A DNA stretch of 64,000 nucleotides from Paraburkholderia sacchari (GCF_000785435.2 NZ_JTDB02000018.1:1-64000); one strand, 5' to 3'; shown: positions 8,552 to 17,037, counted from the first letter of the stretch. Notes: generated from the letters alone by a model not told the origin. Program-made: numbers and translations.

Positions 8552-9006
8552 GTGTCTCTCCTAAGAGCAAAGCGCGTTTGATTGAATGGTTTCAGCGTGC
8601 CGCCGCGTTTGTCGAAGCGAACTGCATGACTCAATAGTAACGCCGCCCGCAGCGTTTCGGTGAAGTCTTATATAAGACATAAGACATAATTTATGCTTTA
8701 AATTCAATGAGATAGGCGCGCGTTTTTGCGATACAAAACAGGTTTTCGGGTGGCGAAAAAATGGCGCCTCGAAAATTTCCGGCGGACTCCGCAATATGAA
8801 ACGCGCTTTCAACGGCTGGAGATTTCGTGCAGTTGCCCTTGAGGGCAATTGCGTTGTCCCCTCTACCGATATGGAAGGCTCCTCGCCACTGCAATACTTG
8901 AAGCTGCTACCCGCATCCCTGCAGCGCGCCGGCCAGCCAGAGTCACGGTACATTCGGAGCGCTCGCACGCGGATCCCGCCGAAGCACTCCAACGTCCAGA
9001 CTGCTC
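8552..9006. other. Intergenic region upstream of aceA
   Basis: 455 bases without a convincing gene. The aceA leader carries its AGGAG at about 8558-8562 (complement). An AT-rich stretch at 8668-8705 (TATATAAGACATAAGACATA) is unlike the surrounding GC-rich DNA and is the likely promoter and operator area. I cannot assign a regulator. Confidence 0.5.
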
Positions 9007-9195
9007 ATGGTTCACCCCGCATCAGAGACAAACGGCCCCTCCAAGGACGCCGCGCCGGGCGCCCCGCCCGGAATGGTCCGCATCCCCGGCGACGCCTTCC
9101 TCATGGGTTCCAATCACCACTATCCCGAGGAAGCGCCGGCGCACAAGGTTAGCGTTCGCGGCTTCTGGATGGATCGCCATGCGGTGACGAACAGC
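9007..9195 (+). pseudogene. Formylglycine-generating enzyme, N-terminal remnant
   Basis: The start of an FGE/SUMF1-type protein: GMVRIPGDAFLMGSNHHYP, EEAPAHKVSVRGFWMDRHAV. FGE converts the sulfatase active-site cysteine to formylglycine. After HAVTN at about 9190 the homology stops and the DNA continues as an internal piece of an arylsulfatase in another frame, so roughly 80% of the enzyme, including its catalytic cysteines, is gone. The ATG reading continues as nonsense to 9327. Confidence 0.8.
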
Positions 9196-10097
9196 CGGAG
9201 CTGCCCGACTATCCCGATCCCAAGGAATTCCCCGAGTTCCGCAAGAAGTACGGCCCGCGCGGCGTACTGCATTGCTGGTCCGACGGCCAGGCCGGCCGCT
9301 GGCAGTCGGAGTACCACGACTGCATGATCGAGCACGACAAGCATATCGGCGAGATGCTCAAGCTGCTCGACGAGTTGGGCATCGCGGACAACACGATGGT
9401 CATGTACAGCACCGACAACGGCCCGCACATGAACTCGTGGCCCGACGCCGGCATGACGCCGTTCCGCAACGAGAAGAACTCGAACTGGGAAGGCGCGTTC
9501 CGCTTGCCCTGCCTCGTGCGCTGGCCAGGCGTCATCAAGCCCGGCACCGTATGCAACAAAATCGTGAGCCACCTCGACTGGCTGCCCACCATCGTCGATG
9601 CCGCGGGCGGCGGAGACATCAAGGAAAAGCTCAAGAAGGGCTTCAAGGCCAACAACAAGGAATTCAAGGTGCATCTGGACGGCTTCAGTCTGGTGCCCTA
9701 CTTCAAAGGCAAGGAGAAAAAGCCGGATCGCAAGGGCTTCCTGTATTTCACCGACGACGGCGATCTCGCATGTCTGCGGTTCGACAACTGGAAGGTCGTT
9801 TTCATGGAGCAGCGCTCGGCCGGCACGTTGCGGGTATGGGCCGAGCCACCCGTCACGCTGCGCGCGCCGAAGATATTCAACCTGCGAACCGACCCGTACG
9901 AGCGAGCGGACATTATCTCCAACACGTACTACGACTGGCTGCCCGATCACGCCTTCATACTGGTGCCGGCGCAGGCGGGCGTGGCCGAATTCCTCGAATC
10001 GTTCAGGGAGTACCCGCCGCGCCAGAAGGCGGCCAGCTTCGGCGTGGACCAGGTGATCGAGAAAATGACGGATGCCGCCGGCGGCGGGCATCGGTAA
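9189..10097 (+). pseudogene. Arylsulfatase, C-terminal remnant
   Basis: In the frame of 9189 the sequence reads EQPELPDYPDPKEFPEFRKK and continues without a stop to 10097. It contains NTMVMYSTDNGPHMNSWPDA, HLDWLPTIVDAAG and FNLRTDPYERAD, all typical of the C-terminal half of type I sulfatases. The N-terminal region with the C-x-P-x-R motif, which carries the formylglycine, is missing, so the product cannot be active. The piece joins directly to the FGE start, showing that one deletion removed the end of the FGE gene and the beginning of the sulfatase gene. Confidence 0.85.
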
Positions 10098-10161
10098 TTA
10101 TTCTGGATAGTCATCCTTAATATTATTTGCTGTTTTTCGTGGCGCCCGCCGATCGGATCCC

Positions 10162-10245
10162 GTGCACGAGTCGGTGCTGTATCTGATCCTGTACACGCTA
10201 CTGGCGATTCCCTACGTGAAATGGCTGCGCCGCCGCGCAGCCTGA
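10162..10245 (+). pseudogene. Possible C-terminal fragment of a membrane protein
   Basis: In frame from the GTG at 10162: VHESVLYLILYTLLAIPYVK, then WLRRRAA and a stop. This is one hydrophobic helix with a basic end, like the last membrane segment of a larger protein. No plausible start or upstream domain is present. It ends 27 bases before the DUF202 gene. It may be a second deletion scar next to the sulfatase remnant, or chance. Confidence 0.35.
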
Positions 10246-10272
10246 TCCCCCTCACGCCATGGAAGCAAGCCC

Positions 10273-10731
10273 ATGACTTCCCACGACCCAGCGCCTCACA
10301 CCATCCCGGACACCGCCCCGTCGGCGCCCGTGAAGTCCGACGAAGGCACCCTGCAGACGCGTGCGCGCACGGCACTCGCGGTCGAGCGAACGTTTCTCGC
10401 GGCCGAGCGCACGCTGATGGCGTGGCTGCGAACCTCGCTGTCGATGATCAGCTTTGGCTTCACGCTGGCGAAATTCTTCGAGTATGTGCAGGGGCAGCGC
10501 GGCGAGGCCATCGTAGCGCGCTTTGGCGCGACCTGGTCACCGCGGATCGTCGGCACCGCGATGGTGGTGGTCGGGACGCTCGCCCTGCTGGCCGCCGTGG
10601 TCCAGCATGGGCGCCGCGTGAAGGCGCTGCGGCACGCGGGCCTCGCGCCGCAATGGAATCTGGCGTACTGGATCGCGATTTCCATCGCGGCGCTGGGGGC
10701 GTTCGCGCTGGGCTCGCTGGTGCTCGATTGA
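10273..10731 (+). CDS. DUF202 (YidH-type) inner-membrane protein
   Basis: A 152-residue protein with a hydrophilic N-terminus, then the DUF202 signature RTALAVERTFLAAERTLMAW and SLSMISFGFTLAKFFEY, with three predicted membrane segments (about residues 55-75, 95-115 and 132-150). Family members are small inner-membrane proteins of unknown function, sometimes fused to or beside sulfate or arsenic genes. A GGAA lies eight bases before the ATG. It faces the FMN-binding gene at 10758 tail to tail. Confidence 0.85.
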   Translation: MTSHDPAPHTIPDTAPSAPVKSDEGTLQTRARTALAVERTFLAAERTLMAWLRTSLSMISFGFTLAKFFEYVQGQRGEAIVARFGATWSPRIVGTAMVVVGTLALLAAVVQHGRRVKALRHAGLAPQWNLAYWIAISIAALGAFALGSLVLD

Positions 10732-10757
10732 GTAAAAGCAGTCTCTGACACCCGCGC

Positions 10758-11288
10758 TCATGGCTGCGCGGCGTGCGTGCGCAACATCGCAATCTGCTCG
10801 CGCCAGCGCGCCATCACCTTCTCGCGCTCGTGCAGGCGGAATGTCACCCCGCTCAGCACCTCGGCATATTTCGCGCGATGCACCTCCACGCGCTCGATGC
10901 TCAGGCGAAACACGCTGAGGTCGAGCGCTGTCTGATGCTCCGCAATCAGGCTTGCCTGCGCGCGTATCTCCAGCACCGCGCCGTCGTGCACCAGCGTCAG
11001 CGTGAGGCGCGCTTCGCGCAGCATGTTCTGTGCGGTGTTCGAGCGCGGCCACATCGCCACGAGCAGGGTCCGCGCGTCGAGCGCCAGCACTTCCCCTACG
11101 CTCAGTTGCGCACCGTGCGGCCAGCCATCGGCGCTCACGGTCGAAAGGCGGAAAGCTTCGTCCGCGCGGGCCTCGAGGTGCCCGCCGTCCAGCGCGCTCA
11201 CGAGTTCGGGCGGCAACTCGCGCGCGTCATGCTGCAGGTCCGCGTGCTTGCGCTCCGGCGCGGAGTCGTGGGTTTCATCTCGATGCAT
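10758..11288 (-). CDS. Pyridoxamine 5'-phosphate oxidase-like FMN-binding split-barrel protein
   Basis: About 176 residues from the ATG at 11288 (MHRDETHDSAPE); an ATG at 11330 is in frame but adds only a basic, unconserved leader. The core FRLSTVSADGWPHGAQLSVG and LLVAMWPRSNTAQNMLRE matches the PNPOx-like fold that binds FMN or F420 in small oxidoreductases and detoxifying proteins. The substrate is unknown. It is a single gene in a convergent pair with the DUF202 gene. Confidence 0.65.
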   Translation of the reverse strand: MHRDETHDSAPERKHADLQHDARELPPELVSALDGGHLEARADEAFRLSTVSADGWPHGAQLSVGEVLALDARTLLVAMWPRSNTAQNMLREARLTLTLVHDGAVLEIRAQASLIAEHQTALDLSVFRLSIERVEVHRAKYAEVLSGVTFRLHEREKVMARWREQIAMLRTHAAQP

Positions 11289-11455
11289 CGATCGGGGTCT
11301 CCGAGGGGGAAAACGGGTTTCAGGCGCCACGCCAATCTACCCCATCACGTACGACGATGGAATCGCCGCAAAGGCTGCTGTCACACTGTACGCGCCGACA
11401 TTTTCTCGGCATATACTCGGCATCTCCCCCAACCCACCGCGCCATTGCTACGACT

Positions 11456-11917
11456 ATGAAACGTGTGACCGTCCGGCAATCGCCGGTGCATGGCAAAGGT
11501 GTATTCGCACTGCTTCCATTGCACGCCGGGGAGCGCATCTTCGAATACAAGGGCATGGTGACCACATGGCGCGAGGCGGCGCGCTGGAATGCGCGCCGCA
11601 GCGACTCCAGCCACACCTTCCTGTTCGGCCTGTCCGACGGACGCGTGATCGACGGCGGGCGCGGCGGCAACGGCGCGCGCTGGCTCAATCACGCGTGCGC
11701 CGCGAACTGCGAGGCAGTCGAAGGAAACGGGCGCGTGTTCATCGAGGCGATCCGCGATATCGCGCCCGGCGAGGAACTCTTCATCGACTACGCGCTCGAG
11801 ATCGAGCAGCCCGACGACGACGCGCAACGAGACTATGCCTGCCGCTGCGGCGCCCCGCTCTGCCGCGGCACCATGCTGGGCGCATTGGCCTCGGGTGCAC
11901 TCGCTCTGGCGGTGTGA
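11456..11917 (+). CDS. SET-domain protein
   Basis: A 153-residue protein that is almost only a SET domain: SPVHGKGVFAL near the start, RWLNHACAANCEAV (the NHSC-x-PN signature with A for S), GEELFIDYALEIE (the GEE-L-x-x-DY motif), and a cysteine-rich post-SET tail (CRCGAPLCRGTM). These domains transfer methyl groups from SAM to lysines in eukaryotes. Stand-alone bacterial forms are common in Burkholderia relatives, chlamydiae and others, and their targets are mostly unknown. The start is the first ATG of the conserved region. A stem-loop (about 11947-11982) separates it from rep. Confidence 0.85.
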   Translation: MKRVTVRQSPVHGKGVFALLPLHAGERIFEYKGMVTTWREAARWNARRSDSSHTFLFGLSDGRVIDGGRGGNGARWLNHACAANCEAVEGNGRVFIEAIRDIAPGEELFIDYALEIEQPDDDAQRDYACRCGAPLCRGTMLGALASGALALAV

Positions 11918-12049
11918 ACGCGCCAGTGTGAAGCAACGATTCACCCGCGCGACTTAATCAGGAATCCGGATTAATCGCGCAGTTTCCGCCATCGCCGGGG
12001 AGTCGTCGAGATCGGCTTGTGAACCGCATGCCGCGCATCGCGGGATGGC

Positions 12050-13429
12050 TCATGCCGCGCTTTGCTTGAGCCTCGCGTACACGAACTGCCCGAAATACCA
12101 CGCGAGATCCGAGTGGCTGAGAATATTCGCGTCCGACAACGCGCCGGCTTCGAGCTTCAGGCGGCGCAGCATGAGCTTGCCAGCTTGCGACACGATGTAC
12201 AGGCGCACGAGCTCCTTGCGGGTCTTCTCGTCGGCGGCTTCGAAGTGCTCGCGCCCGCGCTGGACTTCGTCGTTGCGGCGCGCGCGCGCTTCTTCGTCGC
12301 GCGCGGCGATGCTCTGCTTCACGGCGCTGCCGGCCGCGGCTTTCGCAGTTTCCGCCGCACTCTCGGCCGCGGCCCGCTCGCTCTGGATCGCCACCATCTT
12401 GCGCTCGGCCTCCGACACCTGCCAGTTGTGGCTCAGCGCCTTCATCAGGTAGCCGGCCGGGCTCTTGGTGACCTTGCCCTGGTGGAGGCGAAAGCGCGTG
12501 TACTCGATGGCCTGCTGGATGCGCTCGTCGGTCCAGCTCATGCGATGCTCGGCGATCACATCGAACTGCTTGTTGCTCAGGCCGAACTCCTCCTTCAGCG
12601 TGAGCAGCAGGTCGTGGGCATCGGGCTGACGGCTCAGCATGGCCGCAACGGTGTCCTTACGCTTCAGCCGGAAGCGGATCTTGTTGATCTTGCGCGAGGT
12701 TTCGGAGTCGGCCCGGGTTTCGTAGCTCAGGTCGATGTCCGAGAGCTCGTTGATCTGGCGCACCGCTGGATCGAGATACTTCGGCCGGAAGTGCTTGAAC
12801 TCCGAGGCGCTCGATCCGAGCTTGCCCGGCCAGCGGCGCATGACGTCGAGCTCGATCCAGTCGGTAAAACCCGCGCCCACGTACGGCAGCACGTAGTCGT
12901 AGATCGCCCGCGCAAAAGTCTGCGAAAACGCGGCGGTGATGCACAGGTTGAGCCAGTGATGCTTGTCCGGGCCGGTAATGTGACGCAGCATCAGCGGCGG
13001 GATGCGAAACTGGATGCGCCCCTTGCCGATCTTGACGCTGCCCATCAGCTGCTCGGAAATCCACTGGTCGTCTTCACTGGGCGCGCGGTCGGGTGGCGTG
13101 TCCGTCACCTCGATGAGCACGCGCTGCGCCTCCTTGATCACGCTCTGGAGATGGCGCACGTTGCGGCTCTCGTAGCGCATGAGCCACTTGAAGTAGTTCA
13201 GGTCGACGTCGTAGATCTCGCGCGGCAGCGGTTCCTGGGCCGCGATGAAGTAGGCGGCATCGATAAAACGCCGCGACGACAGGCCGAGCCCGTTGATCGC
13301 AACGAAAACGTTGTTGCGCTGAAAGCCAATCTCCCTCGTGCTCTCATTGATGGGCTGGCCGGACATTTCCTCGAACAACCCGAGCGACATCTGCTGGGTG
13401 GTCGTCCTGCGTGCGCGGTCCTCCGACAT
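12050..13429 (-). CDS. Replication initiator protein (Rep) of the secondary replicon
   Basis: A 459-residue protein from the ATG at 13429 (SEDRARRTTTQQMSLGLFEE). The middle part (QFRIPPLMLRHITGPDKHHW, ITAAFSQTFARAIYDYVLPY, DWIELDVMRRWPGK) fits the tandem winged-helix layout of Rep proteins from Burkholderia secondary chromosomes and megaplasmids. The C-terminal quarter is a charged, Ala-rich coiled coil (about residues 345-400) and a basic tail. It is transcribed away from a dense iteron field and divergently from parAB, as expected for an initiator that binds those iterons. The ATG at 13513 is less likely because its extra residues overlap the promoter and an iteron. Confidence 0.88.
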   Translation of the reverse strand: MSEDRARRTTTQQMSLGLFEEMSGQPINESTREIGFQRNNVFVAINGLGLSSRRFIDAAYFIAAQEPLPREIYDVDLNYFKWLMRYESRNVRHLQSVIKEAQRVLIEVTDTPPDRAPSEDDQWISEQLMGSVKIGKGRIQFRIPPLMLRHITGPDKHHWLNLCITAAFSQTFARAIYDYVLPYVGAGFTDWIELDVMRRWPGKLGSSASEFKHFRPKYLDPAVRQINELSDIDLSYETRADSETSRKINKIRFRLKRKDTVAAMLSRQPDAHDLLLTLKEEFGLSNKQFDVIAEHRMSWTDERIQQAIEYTRFRLHQGKVTKSPAGYLMKALSHNWQVSEAERKMVAIQSERAAAESAAETAKAAAGSAVKQSIAARDEEARARRNDEVQRGREHFEAADEKTRKELVRLYIVSQAGKLMLRRLKLEAGALSDANILSHSDLAWYFGQFVYARLKQSAA

Positions 13430-13457
13430 TCGCGTGCTCTCCGTCGATATTGGCCGC

Positions 13458-13486
13458 GACTCTATCACTCCGCGAACACAAGTCAA
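13458..13486 (-). promoter_or_regulatory. Probable rep promoter overlapped by an iteron
   Basis: On the minus strand, TTGACT (complement of 13481-13486) and TAGAGT (complement of 13459-13464) are 16 bases apart, about 30 bases before the rep ATG. The iteron-like GGTAACGTTTATTGTGT (complement of 13486-13502) touches the -35 box, which suggests autorepression by Rep. Confidence 0.45.
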
Positions 13487-13631
13487 CACAATAAACGTTA
13501 CCTCAAACAGCACGCGCTAAAGGGTCGGCACAAAAAACGTGCCGAACTGCACATAGACCTCTCCATCCCCAGCACAAAAAACATCACCTCCGCGCACATA
13601 AATCGATGCCTTCAGCACATAGACCGGTGCT
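13486..13631 (-). repeat. Rep-proximal iterons, close tandem group
   Basis: GCACA(A/T)A-type repeats start at 13528, 13549, 13572, 13594 and 13615, all in the same orientation at 21-23-base intervals (two helical turns). A divergent copy lies at 13486-13502. Their complement fits GGTAACGNTTTTTGTGC, best at 13528 and 13572. Regular spacing on one face of the helix suggests cooperative Rep binding for initiation or autoregulation. Confidence 0.75.
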
Positions 13632-13696
13632 TTTCAGCCTCAAGTCTTTGATGGCAAAGGATTTGGATGCTTGCGTTAGTGGGTTAGTGGGTTTTC

Positions 13697-13714
13697 TTTG
13701 TTTAAGTAAACAAA
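13697..13714. promoter_or_regulatory. 18-base palindrome in the origin
   Basis: TTTGTTTA, AG, TAAACAAA: perfect 8-base arms in the most AT-rich part of the origin. It is a candidate protein-binding or duplex-opening site; the role is inferred. Confidence 0.4.
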
Positions 13715-13894
13715 CCAACCGCAGCCAGCAAAGACGCTTCGCGCGAAAAATTACGCAACTTGGCTAACGATACGCGGGCGTATTTCTAGTGAAAAAGCGC
13801 CCAGAACCGCAGTGCAGATGGGAATTCGAGCGGGAATCTTTGAGAATTTGTTGCTCCATCGGGCGATCAGGCGGTGCGTGGCCGCGATCAGAGG

Positions 13895-14453
13895 CACCGT
13901 TTTATGTGCATGCGTTCGCGTGGGTGGTAACGGTTTGTGTGCAACCCGTCAGACGACCACGATCGACGCCGGATTGCATCCTTCCGATGCCCTCCCCGGT
14001 AACGTTTTTTGTGCGGACAGGGGCGGCAGAGCGAAGGTTGAGGTTTTTGTGCAAGGCGGTGACCTTCGAAGAGGTAACGTTTAATGTGCACGAACTTGCG
14101 AGGAGCCCTCCGGGACACGAACGCGGGTTTGACGCGAAGGCGGGTAACGGTTTTTGTGCTGATTTCGGGGGCTTGTGTGCTCCCCCTCTTCTCGTGGCGA
14201 CGGTTACTGCTGTTTTGCGCTGGCTTTCCGCGGGATTTTCGTCTGCGACACTGCACGACGGTCACGTTTTTTGTGCAGATCTGCGCTTTCGAGATTGCTG
14301 GCGCGGCGAGTGTCGAATTGGGTAACGGTTTTTGTGCCCATTCTCAGCGCGTGAATGGGCGAACCTCGTATGCGTGCACAAAATCCGTTACTGGGAAACA
14401 CGTGTCGGCCACGCCGTTTCGCAGATTTTCGAAAGTGCACAAAAATCGTGACC
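13895..14453 (+). repeat. Dispersed iteron array
   Basis: Copies of a 17-base iteron, consensus GGTAACGNTTTTTGTGC. Plus strand: about 13895 (divergent), 13926, 13998, 14036, 14073, 14143, 14260 and 14321. Minus strand: 14375-14391 and 14437-14453. The GGTAACGGTTTTTGTGC form occurs identically at 14143 and 14321. Spacing varies from 37 to 117 bases, unlike the tight group beside rep, and the last two copies are inverted, which could allow pairing (handcuffing) between arrays. Confidence 0.88.
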
Positions 14454-14671
14454 TCTGACGATTTCGTCTGCTTATAGGAACGTCGGCATAACGCTGCGAA
14501 ACAGGGGTGGGCGGCGATCTCCATCAGAATTGCAGAGAATTCCGATCGGGTCGTGCTCAAAAAATAGGCAAACCGTCGGAAATGCCCTTAAATGGCGCGT
14601 AGACGGGTTGGTGGTCCGGTGAAGGTCTGAGGCTGGACCGAGGGCTTCGAGCCCGCTATAGCGCAAATAAA

Positions 14672-14699
14672 AAGGTCGATTTTTTTGAAAATCGACCTT
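14672..14699. terminator. Perfect 12-bp hairpin upstream of parA
   Basis: AAGGTCGATTTT (14672-14683), loop TTTG, AAAATCGACCTT (14688-14699). The AT-rich arms can terminate or insulate transcription entering parAB from the origin; a regulatory binding site is the alternative. Confidence 0.6.
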
Positions 14700-14715
14700 A
14701 ATCAGTGTGTTTCGA

Positions 14716-14765
14716 TACGCTTTTCCTGTATTCTACGCTTTATCCAAATTCTGATAAAAAGCGTA
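14716..14765 (+). promoter_or_regulatory. Probable parAB promoter/operator with three TACGCTTT repeats
   Basis: TACGCTTTT at 14716-14724 and TACGCTTTA at 14734-14742 are direct; the inverted copy AAAAAGCGTA at 14756-14765 ends three bases before the parA ATG. Long ParA proteins with an N-terminal DNA-binding domain usually repress their own operon through such repeats. No Shine-Dalgarno sequence precedes parA, so the transcript may be nearly leaderless. Confidence 0.55.
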
Positions 14766-14768
14766 TTA

Positions 14769-15977
14769 ATGGCAAAGACTATCGAATTTCCATCGATTGA
14801 TCGGCGCGTCGACCTTTCCGCGGTCACGCAGTTTGCTGAGGAAGCCGGTCAACTGTCAGAAGAACTTCGGGAAATGATGCTGGCGCCGAAGCCGCGAAAG
14901 ATGGCGCCCACATTCACGTCCGCGCAAGTTGCCGAACTGTGCGGCATCGACCGCATCAAGCTCAACAATCTGCTCGCAACACGCGAGGGGCTGCCGCAAG
15001 GCGAGGCTCAGGGTTCGGGGCGTAGCCGGGTGTTTACCTTGCCTGAAGCGCGCACCTGGGTCCAGCAGGTTTCGGATATTTATCAGACACCGCTTCATAC
15101 CGGCGTGCGAGACGCCGACGGTAAGGTCATTCTGGTCGCCAACTTCAAGGGCGGTTCCACCAAGACCACAACGACGATGTGCCTCGCCCAGGGCCTTACG
15201 TTGCGCGGCCGGCGCGTGCTGCTTATCGACCTCGACCCGCAGGCATCGCTCACCGAGCTTTGCGGCCTCTATGCGGAAAAGGAAGTTACGGAGGACAGCA
15301 CTGTCCTGCCGTTCATTTACGATCCGCAGATGGAAGGCGGCCTGCTGAACTTCGTGCAACCGACATATTGGGACGGGCTCGACGTCATTCCGGCGCACCC
15401 CACGCTGTTCTCGGCGGAGTTCCATATTCCGGGCACCGTCATCAAGAATCCCGGCTTCAAGTTCTGGGACTTGCTACGTCAGGGCATTGAGTCGCTGCGT
15501 CAGCACTACGACTACATCATCCTGGATACCGCGCCGTCGCTGTCCTATCTCACCATCAACGCGCTGATGGCCGCCGACGCCATGGTCATGCCGCTGGTTC
15601 CGGAGAGCCTCGATTTCATCAGTTCGGTGTCGTTCTGGAGTCTCTTCTCCGATCTCGCGCACACGATCATGGAGCGCGGCGACGAAAAAACCTACGACTT
15701 CGTTTCGGTGCTGCTGTCGAAAGTGGATTACGGCAGGACGTCGTCGGCGCCGGTGGTTCGTTCCTGGGTGCAGCGCACCTACAAGGATTGGGTCAGCGCG
15801 GTGGAAGTGCCGGCGAGTTCGGCCATGAGTAACGGTGCCCTGGCGATGGCCACCGTGTTCGACATCAGCAAGGGAGATCTCGCGGACAAGACCGTCGCGC
15901 GCGTCCGGCAACCACTCACTGATTACGTGCGCTGGATCGATGATCTATATGTAGAGCAATGGAGGGCCGGGAAATGA
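14769..15977 (+). CDS. parA: ParA partition ATPase (long form with N-terminal DNA-binding domain)
   Basis: A 402-residue Walker-type ATPase that positions the replicon on the nucleoid together with ParB/parS. An N-terminal region of about 100 residues with a MerR-like helix-turn-helix (FTSAQVAELCGIDRIKLNNL) precedes the ATPase: deviant Walker A NFKGGSTKTTTT, DLDPQASLTELCG, and YDYIILDTAPSLSYLTINAL. This is the type Ia layout, in which ParA also represses par transcription. The ATG at 14769 is chosen because an in-frame ATG at 14685 lies inside the hairpin loop region and adds a spurious leader. It is coupled to parB by ATGA. Confidence 0.95.
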   Translation: MAKTIEFPSIDRRVDLSAVTQFAEEAGQLSEELREMMLAPKPRKMAPTFTSAQVAELCGIDRIKLNNLLATREGLPQGEAQGSGRSRVFTLPEARTWVQQVSDIYQTPLHTGVRDADGKVILVANFKGGSTKTTTTMCLAQGLTLRGRRVLLIDLDPQASLTELCGLYAEKEVTEDSTVLPFIYDPQMEGGLLNFVQPTYWDGLDVIPAHPTLFSAEFHIPGTVIKNPGFKFWDLLRQGIESLRQHYDYIILDTAPSLSYLTINALMAADAMVMPLVPESLDFISSVSFWSLFSDLAHTIMERGDEKTYDFVSVLLSKVDYGRTSSAPVVRSWVQRTYKDWVSAVEVPASSAMSNGALAMATVFDISKGDLADKTVARVRQPLTDYVRWIDDLYVEQWRAGK

Positions 15978-16966
15978 GCTCGTTTCGCGACAAAATGGCG
16001 GCCAAGACCGCCGAGCTCGGTTCTGCCTCGGAGCGTCAGGCGACCGAGCGGCCTGTGCCGTCCGCACCGGAGCCACGCCGCAGCAGCGCGTTCAAGACGG
16101 GGCCGGGAATGCTGGGCGCGCTGGCAGTAGCCCAGCAGCGTATCCAGGAACTCGAAAACACGAGCGACAAGCTCATGCTTCCCGTCAGTGCGATTCAGCC
16201 CAACCCGTGGCAGCCGCGCAAGATTTTCAGCGATGAAGGGCTTGCATCGCTGGCCGAATCGATTCGCGAAGTGGGGCTGGTGGAGCCGGTTGTCGTGCGG
16301 CGCGCCGACAACGGCTATCAGTTGATTGCCGGCGAGCGACGCCTGCGCGCGCACGTTTTGCTGCACGAGGAAGAGATTCGTGCATCGGTGATCGAATGCT
16401 CGGACCAGGACATGGCCGTGCTCGCGTTGGTCGAGAACGTGGGACGTGAAGATCTGACCGACTACGAAATTGGCCAGTCGCTTCGCCGCGCTGAAAGGGA
16501 ATTCCCGACGCGCACGCGGATGGCGGAGGCTCTCGGCATGTCGCGCAAGGGCCTGTATCGATTCCTCGCGTTCGAGAAACTTCCCGATTTCATTCGCCGT
16601 GACCTCGATCTGAATCCTCGCTTGCTTGGCGGATCTGCGGCAGACGAAATCGTTTCAGCGCTCAAGAAGCACGGCGCACAAGGGCTGAAGGCGGCGCGTG
16701 AGCTTTGGCCGGCAGTTGTGGCCGGGACGCTTGATCAAGGGAAACTGGCTGCAGCCATTGGTGCGCAGTCGGATCGTGGCGAGAGCGAGCAGAGCGTTTC
16801 GGAGCGAAGTATCGAGAAGATATTCTCAGGCAAGAGCCACGCAGGCAGCATCACGAAGGATACGAATAGCTTCACCGTGAAGCTGAAAACCGGTGTGCTT
16901 TCGGATGCGCAGGAGACGCAGATTCGCGAACTTATCAGCCAGTTGTTCAACGTGAAGCCCGGCTGA
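15974..16966 (+). CDS. parB: ParB centromere-binding protein/CTPase
   Basis: A 330-residue protein starting at the ATG at 15974, which overlaps the parA stop. The ParB/Srx domain is clear: LPVSAIQPNPWQPRKIF, LAESIREVGLVEPVVVRR, YQLIAGERRLRAH (the GERR CTP-binding box) and LALVENVGREDLTDYEI. Then follows the KorB-like helix-turn-helix (FPTRTRMAEALGMSRKGLYR) and a C-terminal dimerisation part. It should bind the seven 17-base palindromes that begin 71 bases after its stop. A terminator follows. Confidence 0.96.
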   Translation: MSSFRDKMAAKTAELGSASERQATERPVPSAPEPRRSSAFKTGPGMLGALAVAQQRIQELENTSDKLMLPVSAIQPNPWQPRKIFSDEGLASLAESIREVGLVEPVVVRRADNGYQLIAGERRLRAHVLLHEEEIRASVIECSDQDMAVLALVENVGREDLTDYEIGQSLRRAEREFPTRTRMAEALGMSRKGLYRFLAFEKLPDFIRRDLDLNPRLLGGSAADEIVSALKKHGAQGLKAARELWPAVVAGTLDQGKLAAAIGAQSDRGESEQSVSERSIEKIFSGKSHAGSITKDTNSFTVKLKTGVLSDAQETQIRELISQLFNVKPG

Positions 16967-16995
16967 GTGTGATTCCAGATTGTCGGATGGTTGGT

Positions 16996-17022
16996 AAAGG
17001 CCCGCGCAAGCGGGCTTTTTTA
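16996..17022 (+). terminator. parAB terminator
   Basis: GCCCGC, loop GCAA, GCGGGC, then TTTTTT, 35 bases after the parB stop. Confidence 0.85.
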
Positions 17023-17037
17023 TGCGCTGGCTCCCGG

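Larger units (their letters stand above)
13430..14671. other. Replication origin region
   Basis: About 1.24 kb between rep and parA with no credible gene; apparent frames here are made of iterons. It holds two iteron groups (13486-13631 and 13895-14453), an AT-rich stretch with an 18-base palindrome (13697-13714), and a GC-poor end before parA. The arrangement of rep, clustered 17-base repeats and parAB is that of an iteron-controlled secondary replicon. I found no perfect DnaA box by eye. Confidence 0.8.

Noticed and set aside
7037..8581. 514-codon frame antisense to aceA
   Set aside because: It mirrors the codon pattern of the conserved isocitrate lyase gene and has no recognisable sequence; typical high-GC shadow.
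12062..13651. 529-codon frame antisense to rep
   Set aside because: Shadow of the replication initiator gene; it runs into iterons at its end.
13789..14458. Overlapping frames of 90-178 codons in the origin
   Set aside because: Their sequence is made of repeated iterons (recurring V-T-F-F-V or N-G-F-C peptides) on both strands.
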